A program made the position numbers and the translations under genes. Shown here in pieces: positions 9,369-18,235 of a stretch of DNA of 64,000 nucleotides. The notes under the pieces are model-generated. The model did not search any database, had not been told where the DNA came from, and was given only the letters and a program-made list of their open reading frames with translations. Position 1 is the first letter of the stretch; each line of letters starts with the position of its first letter. Origin of the DNA: Sphingobacteriales bacterium (GTDB taxonomy: Bacteria; Bacteroidota; Bacteroidia; Chitinophagales; Chitinophagaceae); the NCBI GenBank assembly GCA_016219985.1, contig JACRJO010000032.1, forward strand, positions 1 through 64,000, read 5' to 3'.

Positions 9369-9702
9369 ATCGAAACAGGACTGGCCCTGGTTGCCTGATT
9401 AAGAGTAAAATAAACAAATTAAATGAATTGGTAACCACGACAACCGAAGATATAACCGGTTGACCTGAAGTCATTTAGCCCCCCGACTGGCTGGCGGCAG
9501 CTATAGTTCCTCAAAAGCCCTGGCACTTAAATGTTTATACTGTTACGGACGTCCCCTTCCAAAAAACAACCGGGACTGCCTGATCAGTCCTGTATGATCA
9601 ACTGTAAGGGGTTCCGGGGTTCCGGGCTTCCGGTTTCCCGGGGAATCAGTCAAATGAACAGCCTGGAAAAGCAGGATCAGGATGGCGGGCCCGGGCACCG
9701 TT
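9369..9702. other. Gene-free stretch with a TTCCGGGG word tract
   Basis: There are 334 bases between the sigma gene and the next minus-strand gene. Overlapping ORFs on both strands look like chance frames. About 9606-9645 is a short word tract (GGGGTTCCGGGGTTCCGGGC). The remainder shows nothing recognisable. Confidence 0.6.
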
Positions 9703-10137
9703 TCAGGATTTGGCAGCCAGTAATTTCTCAAACCGTTGTAATTCGGTGAGCTCTGCTGCATTCAGTTGCTCATTATTATCAAACTTCGATTTGAAAAACA
9801 AAACCCTTTTGTGCCCGGGATACCGGGCCAATATAGCATCGATCCGTTTCCCGGTTCCCTCATCCTTTGTATAGAGCGGTGTTATTTCCGGGAGGACCGA
9901 TTTCTCACGGGTGGGTCTTTTGAGGATGATCGCTTCCAGGGTGGCCAGTTTTGCGGGGGGAATGCGGCTGACCTTTGAAGCCTTGCCATATAAACCCTGC
10001 AATTGCTTTTTGCTGAGTCCTCCCCGTTCCTGGTACTGAAATAAAAGGCTTTGGGTAAATGCAGAATCCGGCCGGGCGGCCAGTACAGCCTCCAGGATAT
10101 CTTTTATGATGTCCACATCCGGGCGTATTCTTTTCAT
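9703..10137 (-). CDS. Hypothetical protein, 144 aa
   Basis: Not recognised. It is a soluble, charged, mainly helical protein without signal peptide or membrane segment. Visible features are an N-terminal IIKDILEAVLAARPDSAFTQSL helix, a Lys-rich middle (SKKQLQGLYGKASKVSRIPP), and a C-terminal NAAELTELQRFEKLLA helix. Coding is supported by the intact frame and even codon use. It has no close operon partner (125 bases from the next gene). Confidence 0.6.
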   Translation of the reverse strand: MKRIRPDVDIIKDILEAVLAARPDSAFTQSLLFQYQERGGLSKKQLQGLYGKASKVSRIPPAKLATLEAIILKRPTREKSVLPEITPLYTKDEGTGKRIDAILARYPGHKRVLFFKSKFDNNEQLNAAELTELQRFEKLLAAKS

Positions 10138-10262
10138 GCTGTAAATATATCATATACCCGCCAGTTCCCGGGTCCCGCATTCCGGCATCCCGCCGGCGAA
10201 AAAAAAAGTCACCAGCCATGCCGGTAACTTCTCAGTTTTATGAATGAATAACAGGCAGCTCC

Positions 10263-10670
10263 CTAATCATTATTGTCCAGCTGAAAATGCTGGTGATAGG
10301 CACTGGCTGCGATATGCAAGGCGAATGAAGCGATAGCGGTGTCTTTTAATATATTGATAAGTGCTAACTGTCTCATTTCCTTATCTCCTGCATTATAGTA
10401 ATTGGGCAGGTGAATGGTCAGAATAAAAATAATCAGCAATACAAACAGGAGGTAACTGGAGAATTTTACATACTGGTTGGTAAGATAAGAAAGGGCCACC
10501 AGGATAAAAGCGCTGCCAACGATATACGCCCATTTAATTCCCAGCGGCAGGAAGTCAGGCACATAAACCAACAGGTCTCTTGGATACATAAAATGAAAGA
10601 TCCCGAAGATAAACAAGACGACTGCCAGGATATAGATGGCAATTCTTGAAATAATATGGAAGTGCTTCAT
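10263..10670 (-). CDS. DoxX-like small membrane protein
   Basis: A 135-residue integral membrane protein with four predicted helices: about 8-28, 45-62 (WAYIVGSAFILVALSYLT), 72-88 (YLLFVLLIIFILTIHLP) and 105-122. The FHFMYPRDLLVYVPDFLP motif after helix 1 and GIKWAYIVGS are characteristic of the DoxX-like family. Biochemical role unknown. Monocistronic. Confidence 0.7.
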   Translation of the reverse strand: MKHFHIISRIAIYILAVVLFIFGIFHFMYPRDLLVYVPDFLPLGIKWAYIVGSAFILVALSYLTNQYVKFSSYLLFVLLIIFILTIHLPNYYNAGDKEMRQLALINILKDTAIASFALHIAASAYHQHFQLDNND

Positions 10671-10999
10671 AAATGATGGTTTTAGTTAGGTAAAAGGTAC
10701 AAATTTTATCAGTGCAACAGTATGATTTTGTATTTGTTGACAAAATTCATCTTTCCCGATAAACAAGCTGATCAACGTCAGTAAAGCAGCCAACATGCAT
10801 CATATTTATGCGTATTTCCACATCGTAAATTACCAGCAGTTGATTGATTATTTAATCCATATTCCCTGCTGAACGCTCCACTGATCCCATGTAAGGCTAA
10901 CCAGCCGGCCGCGGGCGATAGACTTCTTCATCACCTGCTTTACCGTGAACAAAGCAATAGCTGATTTAACGCTATTCGTAACCTTTAAAAATCTTTGTT
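10671..10999. other. Divergent intergenic region, no gene seen
   Basis: There are 329 bases between divergent genes, so it should hold two promoters. I saw no convincing TTTG/TAnnTTTG pair, operator dyad or small ORF with a recognisable product. Confidence 0.5.
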
Positions 11000-12472
11000 A
11001 TGAAAAAGATTTTACGCACCCTGTTAGCCGGGATGCTCCTGGTTGCATCCGCATCTGTATCCGCCCAATGTACCTTTGCCAACCCGGGTATCCGGCTGAT
11101 CGCTCCGCCGATCACTACCCCCGGCGGTCAGTGTTCTGTAACACTTGAAATGAGTTTTGATATTTTGCACAATCCCGGCGGGAAATACTTCTGGATTCAC
11201 TTCTGGCCCACGGCTTCTTATCCCGATTACAATTATCCTACTTCCGACCCGCCCACTACCTCTGCGATCCCGGGCGGAAACGGCGCACTGGATAATTCGG
11301 TAGCCACGCTGGGCTTTTACCATAAAGGCGGAACCCTGGATATTCAGCTCAGTTATCCGCCCGATAACAGCGCCCCGAATTTCCAATCCGCCTATACGAT
11401 CCATGAAATAGAAAACGGGGGGGTACTGCCGGGAGCTGACCGGTACACCATAACAGGCATCACCCTGCTCCTGCCGCAGGCCTGTACGGTTCCCCAGTCG
11501 CTCACCGCAGACCTTTGGGAAAGCCAGGCCGCGAATGCGCAAACGATCGCCTGTGTTTCTAAAGGAACCAGTTTATATGTGAACGACCCGCGGTTAAACG
11601 GTATCTTCTTTTGCCAGGTACCGAGGGAATATTCATTTAATATTCATTCTATCCGGACCACCGGGAGCCTGGGTGTTAATTATGATGTATTTGTAGATAA
11701 CGGGGATGGCCTGTTCAACAGGAGCAAGGACACCCTGAATGTTAATACCGGGTCAACTGTTCTTAACGAAGCCAACAGTTTCACTTTTAATTCAGGGAGA
11801 CTGGGTTATCTCCCCTACTCCGGACAGAAGCCGTATGCCGACCAGTCCTTATGGGTGGTGATCAGCAGCCCGGATTTACCTAATGAGATCTACGCCCTGC
11901 TTTATAATTCCTGCATTATGTTACCGGCCCGGTTCGGTCAGTTCAGGGCGGCCCGGAACCAGGACTACGTGGAACTGAACTGGACTACTTTGTCAGAAGC
12001 CGATAACAAGGGATTTTATATAGAAAGAAGAACCGGTGAGGAAGAATGGACAGAGGCGGGGTTTGTAGCAACCCTTGCACAGGATGGCAACAGCGAGGAA
12101 GCATTGTCCTACCATTTTTCAGAAAGAAACGAGCGGGTTGCCGTTACAGAATACCGCCTGCGCCAGGCAGACATCCGGGGCAACAGCAGTTATAGTGCAG
12201 TCCGGCTGGTGAAAGGCTATGGCCAGGTTAGTGAACTGCTGATCTATCCAAACCCGTCTGCGAACGGGGAGATCACGGTGCTGGTCAATAAAGTCAGTAC
12301 ACCGTACCAGGTCAGCATTTACGACATACAGGGCAAACTGGTTCATCAACGCGTGAATTACCAGCAGCCTTCCCTGCAGATCACGGGTCTTCATTCCGGT
12401 ATTTATACACTTACCGTGACCTTGCCGGGGACCACTGAAAAGATCACAGGCCGCTTCGTTATCAACCGGTAA
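11000..12472 (+). CDS. Secreted protein with T9SS type A C-terminal sorting domain
   Basis: A 490-residue exported protein. Signal peptide at 1-22 (LLAGMLLVASASVSAQ). The central part is unrecognised and rich in Pro, Gly and aromatic residues. Residues about 305-400 (FRAARNQDYVELNWTTLSEADNKGFYIERR) match the fibronectin-like module that often precedes the sorting signal. The last 75 residues (LLIYPNPSANGEITV ... GIYTLTVTLPG ... FVINR) are a type A T9SS sorting domain, which directs secretion through the outer membrane and attachment to the surface. The cargo function is unknown. A terminator follows. Confidence 0.88.
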   Translation: MKKILRTLLAGMLLVASASVSAQCTFANPGIRLIAPPITTPGGQCSVTLEMSFDILHNPGGKYFWIHFWPTASYPDYNYPTSDPPTTSAIPGGNGALDNSVATLGFYHKGGTLDIQLSYPPDNSAPNFQSAYTIHEIENGGVLPGADRYTITGITLLLPQACTVPQSLTADLWESQAANAQTIACVSKGTSLYVNDPRLNGIFFCQVPREYSFNIHSIRTTGSLGVNYDVFVDNGDGLFNRSKDTLNVNTGSTVLNEANSFTFNSGRLGYLPYSGQKPYADQSLWVVISSPDLPNEIYALLYNSCIMLPARFGQFRAARNQDYVELNWTTLSEADNKGFYIERRTGEEEWTEAGFVATLAQDGNSEEALSYHFSERNERVAVTEYRLRQADIRGNSSYSAVRLVKGYGQVSELLIYPNPSANGEITVLVNKVSTPYQVSIYDIQGKLVHQRVNYQQPSLQITGLHSGIYTLTVTLPGTTEKITGRFVINR

Positions 12473-12488
12473 CTGAACAACAGCCTGA

Positions 12489-12519
12489 AAAACCCCTGCC
12501 CGTGCAGGGGTTTTCTTTT
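12489..12519 (+). terminator. Terminator after the T9SS cargo gene
   Basis: AACCCCTGC (12491-12499) pairs with GCAGGGGTT (12504-12512), with a 4-nt loop, A-rich upstream and TTTTCTTTTC downstream. Confidence 0.88.
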
Positions 12520-12630
12520 CGCATAATAATCACTGCTGTTTTATCTTTTTATCAGGCCGTTCAATGATACAGGTCATTCCCCGCGGGAAGGGGCCAGTGT
12601 ATGTTGCAGCGGTTTAAAAAACGGCTTGCT

Positions 12631-14301
12631 ATGCTTACAGATATCGCTATCTCCCAATCGGCCCCGATCCGTCATATCAAAGAAATTGCGGCTTCGATCG
12701 GGATCAGCAATAACGATCTTGAATACTATGGTAAATTCAAGGCCAAACTCCCCCTGAAACTGATCGATGAGGAACGGATCGGTCAGCACCACCTGGTGCT
12801 GGTCACCGCCATCACCCCCACCCCGGCGGGAGAGGGAAAAACCACGATTTCTGTGGGACTGGCAGACGGGCTCAACAAGATCGGGAAAAAAACCATGGCT
12901 GTTTTGCGGGAACCCTCCCTGGGACCCGTGTTTGGGTTAAAAGGCGGAGCTACCGGCGGGGGCTATTCGCAGATCATCCCCATGGAAGACATCAACCTGC
13001 ATTTTACCGGCGATTTCGCGGCCATCGAAAAAGCGAATAATCTCCTCGCCGCACTGATTGATCATAACCTGCAGAATAAGAAAAGAAGCCTGCAGATCGA
13101 TCCCCGGACCATTGTTTGGAAAAGAGTGATGGATATGAATGACCGGGCCCTGCGCCAAATCGTGATCGGGCTGGGCGGTACGGCCAACGGGATCACGCGG
13201 GAGGACGGGTTCAATATCACCCCTGCCTCCGAGATCATGGCCATCCTTTGTATGAGCACCGGGATGGAAGACCTGAAGAGAAGGCTCGGTAATATTTATA
13301 TTGGCAGCACGTTCAGCGGAGAACCGGTTTTTGCCCGTGACCTGAATGCCGTTGGCGCCATGGCCATCCTGCTGAAAGATGCCATCAAACCCAACCTGGT
13401 GCAAACCCTCGAAGGCAACCCGGCCCTTCTTCATGGCGGGCCCTTTGCCAGCATTGCGCAGGGGACCAATTCTATCCTCGCCACAAAGATGGGTTTATCA
13501 ATAAGCGACTACGTGGTGACCGAGGCCGGTTTCGCAGCTGATCTCGGCGCTGAAAAATTCTTTGATATCAAATGTGTAAGCGCGGGACTGCGCCCTAAGG
13601 CCGTGGTACTGGTGGCTTCCATACGCGCCCTGCGTCATCATGGGGGAGCGAGGAAGGATGAGCTGACCATTCCCGCTGTACAAAAAGTGGAAAAGGGCCT
13701 GGCCAACCTGGGCAAACACCTTGAGAATATGAAATTATTCGGGATGAAAGCCGTGGTGGCGATCAACCTTTTCCCGGGGGATACTGAAGAAGAGATCGTT
13801 TCGGTTAAAAAATATTGCAACCGCTACGAAGTGGAAGCCATCAGTTGCACCGGTTTTACAGACGGCGGCAGCGGGATGACCGAACTGGCGCATGCGGTGG
13901 CCGAACTGATCAAAAGAGACGAAAGTGATTTCAGGCCCCTATACGAAAGAGAATTATCTATCGAAGAAAAAATTCACCGCATTGCTACCAAGGTGTACGG
14001 GGCAGATGCCGTGGAATATTCCGTAAAAGCAAGAACCCAGCTGAAACATATCAAGGAACTGGGTTTTGAACAGATGCCGGTTTGCATGGCCAAGACCCCA
14101 AAAAGTCTTTCCGATGATGAGCGCAAGACCGGGAGACCTGAAAACTTTATCGTGACCGTCCGTGAATTTGAATTCGCAGCCGGGGCCGGTTTTGTAATTC
14201 CCATTCTCGGGGACATGATGCGGATGCCGGGGTTGCCCGTGGTGCCGGCAGCAGAAGGTATTGACATTGACGCCAATGGTAAAATCACCGGGCTGAGCTG
14301 A
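12631..14301 (+). CDS. fhs: Formate-tetrahydrofolate ligase
   Basis: ATP-dependent enzyme that converts formate and THF to 10-formyl-THF in one-carbon metabolism. It has 556 residues from the ATG at 12631 (MLTDIAISQ), which matches the family N-terminus better than the in-frame ATG at 12601. Seen: P-loop TPTPAGEGKTTISVGL, the REPSLGPVFGLKGGATGGGYSQ and INLHFTGDFAAIEKANNLLAA blocks, GRPENF and the C-terminal ILGDMMRMPGLP, all signature segments. Length is normal. It is convergent with the next gene, 10 bases away, with no terminator seen between them. Confidence 0.96.
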   Translation: MLTDIAISQSAPIRHIKEIAASIGISNNDLEYYGKFKAKLPLKLIDEERIGQHHLVLVTAITPTPAGEGKTTISVGLADGLNKIGKKTMAVLREPSLGPVFGLKGGATGGGYSQIIPMEDINLHFTGDFAAIEKANNLLAALIDHNLQNKKRSLQIDPRTIVWKRVMDMNDRALRQIVIGLGGTANGITREDGFNITPASEIMAILCMSTGMEDLKRRLGNIYIGSTFSGEPVFARDLNAVGAMAILLKDAIKPNLVQTLEGNPALLHGGPFASIAQGTNSILATKMGLSISDYVVTEAGFAADLGAEKFFDIKCVSAGLRPKAVVLVASIRALRHHGGARKDELTIPAVQKVEKGLANLGKHLENMKLFGMKAVVAINLFPGDTEEEIVSVKKYCNRYEVEAISCTGFTDGGSGMTELAHAVAELIKRDESDFRPLYERELSIEEKIHRIATKVYGADAVEYSVKARTQLKHIKELGFEQMPVCMAKTPKSLSDDERKTGRPENFIVTVREFEFAAGAGFVIPILGDMMRMPGLPVVPAAEGIDIDANGKITGLS

Positions 14302-14311
14302 TGTATCGGGC

Positions 14312-15145
14312 TTACCCGAATTGCACGGATGTCATGTTCAATGAACCGGCCAGCAACTGGTCGTTAAAAAATACAGGGGATTCATTTTTGTTTTGCAGGC
14401 CCAGTACATAGAGCAGGGGAAAATAATGGTCAGGTGTGGGGATAGCCAGCTTTGCCGCTGCACCCAATGATTCATAGTTGATCAGGGCGGCGTGATCTGC
14501 TTCGGTAATTTTCTTTTTGAACAATTCATGCATTTCTATAGCCCAGTCGTACCCAAAACCAGGCTGATCCAGTTTATCCCAGGCCAGCATCCGCAGGTTA
14601 TGCACCATATTGCCACTGCCGATGACCAGCACTCCCTTCTTCCGTAAAGCTGCCAGCTCTTTTGCCAGCTTATAATGATAAGCAGCCGGCTTGCCGTAAT
14701 CAATACTCAGTTGCAGCACAGGTATGGTCGCTTCCGGATACATGCTGCGCACGACGGTCCAGGCGCCATGATCCAGCCCCCAGTCATGATCCAGTCCCAC
14801 ATTCGTAGAACTGATCAGGGCCCTGGTCTCCGCCGCCAGACCAGGGTTTCCCGGTGCCGGATACTGTACCGCGTATAATTCATCCGGAAAGCCACCAAAA
14901 TCATGGATGGTTTTCGGATGATCCATGGCCGTGATAAAGGTACCCCTCGTCAGCCAGTGAGCGGAAATCACCAGCACCGCTTTGGGCGTACGGATTCCCC
15001 TCGCAGTCTGCTCCCATTGCCGGCTGAAGCCATTGTCTTCAATACCGTTCATCGGCGAACCGTGACCGACGAAGAGCACTGGCATCAGCGAATCCTCCTG
15101 CACGTATTCATCGGTTATTTTTTTCAAGCCGGCTAATGTTGTCAT
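14312..15145 (-). CDS. ygiD: LigB-family extradiol dioxygenase, 4,5-DOPA dioxygenase-like
   Basis: A 277-residue member of the class III (LigB) extradiol ring-cleavage superfamily, close to E. coli YgiD and plant DOPA dioxygenase. Metal-binding candidates are visible: His in FVGHGSPMN, His in VLVISAHWLT, and His in GSGNMVHNLR; DHDWGLDHGAWTV is the family signature. The ATG at 15145 is preferred over the longer frame starting at 15202. Its natural substrate is not evident from the context. Confidence 0.88.
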   Translation of the reverse strand: MTTLAGLKKITDEYVQEDSLMPVLFVGHGSPMNGIEDNGFSRQWEQTARGIRTPKAVLVISAHWLTRGTFITAMDHPKTIHDFGGFPDELYAVQYPAPGNPGLAAETRALISSTNVGLDHDWGLDHGAWTVVRSMYPEATIPVLQLSIDYGKPAAYHYKLAKELAALRKKGVLVIGSGNMVHNLRMLAWDKLDQPGFGYDWAIEMHELFKKKITEADHAALINYESLGAAAKLAIPTPDHYFPLLYVLGLQNKNESPVFFNDQLLAGSLNMTSVQFG

Positions 15146-15203
15146 GACTTGTCTTTGTGTATTATGAGCGACTGTTAAGTTAACTATCTTTTGAACTGCC
15201 ACA

Positions 15204-15246
15204 TGTTAGCTGTGAGCTGTGAGCTGTGAGCTGCGAGCTGCGAGTT
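15204..15246. repeat. Word tract GAGCTGTGAGCTGCGAG
   Basis: Five near-identical copies of GAGCTGTGA/GAGCTGCGA just upstream of the dioxygenase gene. Confidence 0.85.
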
Positions 15247-15345
15247 CGGGCGGCGTTTCGAACATATCATAACCTGCGTGGATTTTACAGTACAAAGATA
15301 TAGGAAATTAATTTATTCAATGTTTAAACATCGATAAGATTTAGT

Positions 15346-15372
15346 TAAAAACAACCCCGGCCATCGCCGGGG
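15346..15372 (-). terminator. Terminator downstream of aconitase
   Basis: CCCCGGC (15355-15361) pairs with GCCGGGG (15366-15372). On the minus strand the stem is followed by TTGTTTTTAAC. It lies about 100 bases past the aconitase stop codon. Confidence 0.75.
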
Positions 15373-15469
15373 CTGCTATAACTTATGAAACTACGCTTAT
15401 CCGTAAAACGGACCGGTTCAGTTTCAGCATATTCCTGTCCCGAACCCGCTTGCTTCAGCAAATGGGCGT

Positions 15470-17740
15470 TTATTTACCAGCTGCTTCTTTACGTATCACA
15501 TTCAGTGCACCACCTTCTTTGAACCAATGTATTTGCTGGGCATTATAAGAATGGTTCGCGGTGATAGTGTCCACGCTGCCATCCTTATGGTTCAGCACGA
15601 CAGACAACGGGGTACCCGGGGTAAAACTGGTCAGCCCGGTAATATCGATGCTGTCATCCTCACGGATCTTATCATAGTCCTCTTTATTGGCAAAGGTCAG
15701 CGCCAGCATACCCTGTTTTTTCAGGTTGGTCTCATGGATCCGGGCAAAGGATTTCACCAGTACCACGCGAACGCCGAGGTGACGGGGCTCCATGGCCGCG
15801 TGTTCGCGGGAGGATCCTTCCCCATAATTCTCATCCCCGATTACGATAGAACCAACTCCTGCTGCTTTATAGGCTCTTTGCGTGGCCGGAACCGGTCCGT
15901 ATTCACCCGTCAGCTGGTTCTTTACATGATCTGTTTTTTCATTGAAGAAATTCACGGCGCCGATCAGCATATTGTTACTGATATTATCAAGGTGGCCGCG
16001 GAATTTCAGCCAGGGGCCGGCCATCGAGATATGGTCCGTTGTACATTTTCCCTTGGCCTTGATCAGCAGTTTCAGTCCTTTCAGGTCGGTGCCTTCCCAG
16101 GCAGCGAAAGGATATAATAACTGGAGGCGTTTGCTATCAGATTTTACATCTAATACCACCCCGCTTCCGTCTTCTGCAGGCGCCTGGTAACCGGCATCTT
16201 CCACGGCAAATCCTCTCAGCGGTAATTCATCCCCGGTCGGGGGATCCAGTTTCACCTGCTCCCCTTTTTCGTTGGTGAGCGTATCGGTAAGGGGATTGAA
16301 GGTCAGGTCACCGGCAATCGCCAGAGCCGTTACCAGTTCAGGACTGGCCACAAAAGCCATGGTATTGGGGTTGCCATCCGCTCTTTTTGCAAAGTTGCGG
16401 TTGAAGGAATGCACAATGGTGTTCTTCTCCTGCTTTTCAGCGCCCATCCGTTCCCACATCCCGATACAGGGACCGCAGGCATTGGCAAATACGGTGGCTC
16501 CGATCTTTGCAAATGTTTCCAGGAACCCGTCCCTTTCGATGGTATAGCGAACCTGTTCTGAACCGGGGGTGATGGTGAACTCCGCTTTTGTCTTCAGTCC
16601 TTTCTCCGCTACCTGTTTAGCCAGGCTTACCGCGCGGCTGATATCCTCGTAAGAAGAATTGGTACAGCTCCCGATCAGGCCTACTTCCACTTTGGTCGGC
16701 CAGCCGTTCTTAGCAGCAGCTTCCTTCATTTGGGAAATGGGGGTGGCGAGGTCCGGGGTGAAAGGCCCGTTCAGGTGCGGTTCCAGTTCACTCAGGTTGA
16801 TCTCAATGACTTTATCGAAATATTTTTCCGGGTTGGCATAAACATCCGCGTCACCCGTCAGGTATTCTTTGATCTGATCCGCGGCTTCCGCTACTTCTGC
16901 ACGGCCGGTGGCTTTCAGGTAACGGCTCATGCTTTCATCATAACCAAATGTGGAAGTAGTGGCCCCGATCTCGGCGCCCATATTACAGATCGTGCCTTTA
17001 CCGGTGCAGCTCATGCTGGTGGCGCCTTCTCCAAAATATTCAACGATGGCATTGGTTCCGCCTTTCACGGTTAAAATACCCGCCACTTTCAGGATAACAT
17101 CTTTCGGTGCGGTCCAGCCGCTCAGCTTCCCGGTCAGTTTTACCCCGATCAGTTTAGGCATCAGCAATTCCCAGCTCAGCCCCGCCATCACATCACAAGC
17201 ATCCGCGCCACCCACACCAATCGCGATCATACCGAGTCCGCCCGCATTAACGGTATGGGAGTCGGTACCGATCATCATACCACCGGGGAACGCATAGTTT
17301 TCCAGCACCACCTGGTGGATGATACCGGCGCCGGGTTTCCAGAACCCGATCCCGTATTTATTGGAAATGGAAGAAAGAAAATTATAGACTTCCTGGTTAT
17401 CGGTGACCGCTTTGCTCAGGTCCGCTTTGCCTTCATTTTTTGCCACGATCAGGTGATCGCAGTGTACCGTACTCGGCACGGCTACTTTTTTGCGGCCGGT
17501 GGTATCAAACTGGAGCAGGGCCATCTGGGCCGTGGCATCCTGCATCGCTACCCGGTCGGGGGCAAAATCCACGTAGGCCTTTCCTCTTTCAAAATCTTTC
17601 ACGCGGCTTCCTTCAGAGAGGTGGGCATATAAAATCTTTTCAGCCAGGGTCAGGGGACGTCCCAGTGCTTTACGGGCGTCATCCACTTTGGCAGGCATTT
17701 CCCTGTACGTCTTTTTAATGAGGTCGAGATCAAATACCAT
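15470..17740 (-). CDS. Aconitate hydratase
   Basis: A TCA-cycle 4Fe-4S enzyme (citrate to isocitrate), 756 residues and of the mitochondrial-like aconitase type. Cluster cysteines are seen in [16 protein letters not shown] and [31 protein letters not shown] is the substrate/cluster loop, and the swivelling C-terminal domain shows [22 protein letters not shown]. Single gene. On the minus strand a TACTTTTG box (complement of 17888-17895) upstream of the start fits a Bacteroidota -7 element, with no clear -33 partner. Confidence 0.96.
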   Translation of the reverse strand: MVFDLDLIKKTYREMPAKVDDARKALGRPLTLAEKILYAHLSEGSRVKDFERGKAYVDFAPDRVAMQDATAQMALLQFDTTGRKKVAVPSTVHCDHLIVAKNEGKADLSKAVTDNQEVYNFLSSISNKYGIGFWKPGAGIIHQVVLENYAFPGGMMIGTDSHTVNAGGLGMIAIGVGGADACDVMAGLSWELLMPKLIGVKLTGKLSGWTAPKDVILKVAGILTVKGGTNAIVEYFGEGATSMSCTGKGTICNMGAEIGATTSTFGYDESMSRYLKATGRAEVAEAADQIKEYLTGDADVYANPEKYFDKVIEINLSELEPHLNGPFTPDLATPISQMKEAAAKNGWPTKVEVGLIGSCTNSSYEDISRAVSLAKQVAEKGLKTKAEFTITPGSEQVRYTIERDGFLETFAKIGATVFANACGPCIGMWERMGAEKQEKNTIVHSFNRNFAKRADGNPNTMAFVASPELVTALAIAGDLTFNPLTDTLTNEKGEQVKLDPPTGDELPLRGFAVEDAGYQAPAEDGSGVVLDVKSDSKRLQLLYPFAAWEGTDLKGLKLLIKAKGKCTTDHISMAGPWLKFRGHLDNISNNMLIGAVNFFNEKTDHVKNQLTGEYGPVPATQRAYKAAGVGSIVIGDENYGEGSSREHAAMEPRHLGVRVVLVKSFARIHETNLKKQGMLALTFANKEDYDKIREDDSIDITGLTSFTPGTPLSVVLNHKDGSVDTITANHSYNAQQIHWFKEGGALNVIRKEAAGK

Positions 17741-17744
17741 GGTA

Positions 17745-17880
17745 ATCAGACAATTTGATAATTAGAAAATTCGGCAATTTAGTATTGACAACCTGCGCTT
17801 TAGTTCAATTTGCTGATTTGGGGGAAAGGGCCGGGAGAAACCATTGGATACTGGCAAATTGACTATTTGCTGATTGAAAA
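17745..17880. repeat. Word tract CAATTTGATAATTAG / CAAATTGACTATTTG, inverted halves
   Basis: Between aconitase and its likely promoter. CAATTTGATAATTAGAAAATT-type words at 17750-17785 are met by reverse-complement-like CAAATTGACTATTTGCTGATTG at about 17852-17876. Confidence 0.6.
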
Positions 17881-17923
17881 TGTGCTGCAAAAGTACGAAA
17901 ATCACGGGTCTGTATAACTCCGG

Positions 17924-17955
17924 TTTGCAGCAATTGTTCAAATTTTCTAATTTAG
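17924..17955 (+). promoter_or_regulatory. Putative Bacteroidota promoter for the PspC-domain gene
   Basis: TTTG (17924-17927), a 20-bp spacer, then TAATTTAG (17948-17955), one mismatch from TAnnTTTG. Transcription would start at or next to the ATG at 17960, giving a leaderless mRNA. Confidence 0.5.
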
Positions 17956-17959
17956 GGCT

Positions 17960-18181
17960 ATGAACAGATTCAAAGACTTTGTGGAATGGAATGCCTTTGG
18001 TGTTTGTTCTGCCATCGGAAACCGGCTGGGCATCGCCACCAGCAAGATCCGGCAGTACTTTATGTATGCATCGATCCTGACCATGGGTTCCCCGATTATC
18101 CTGTATATGGTGCTGGCCTTTTTCCGGAATGTGCGGAAATATGTAATTGCCGCCAAACGCAATCCCTGGTATTACCTGTAA
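17960..18181 (+). CDS. Small PspC-domain membrane protein
   Basis: A 73-residue protein consisting of little more than a PspC domain: an amphipathic N-terminus (FGVCSAIGNRLGIATSKIRQYF) followed by one hydrophobic helix (MYASILTMGSPIILYMVLAFF) and a basic tail. In other bacteria PspC senses envelope stress with PspB/A; no psp genes are nearby. It is divergent from aconitase. The start is supported by the promoter spacing just upstream. Confidence 0.75.
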   Translation: MNRFKDFVEWNAFGVCSAIGNRLGIATSKIRQYFMYASILTMGSPIILYMVLAFFRNVRKYVIAAKRNPWYYL

Positions 18182-18208
18182 AAAAAACGCCGCCCCTTCC
18201 GGAACGGC
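18180..18208 (-). terminator. Terminator of the blaI/blaR-like operon
   Basis: On the minus strand GCCGTTCC (from 18201-18208) pairs with GGGGCGGC (from 18189-18196) with two G-U wobbles, a 4-nt loop, then G and eight T. It lies about 30 bases after the BlaR-like stop codon. Confidence 0.75.
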
Positions 18209-18235
18209 ATTTGCAATAAATGGGAGGCTGGTTTC

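Noticed and set aside
9531..9761. Two overlapping 72-codon frames on opposite strands
   Set aside because: No family resemblance; they include the TTCCGGGG word tract and one runs into the neighbouring gene.
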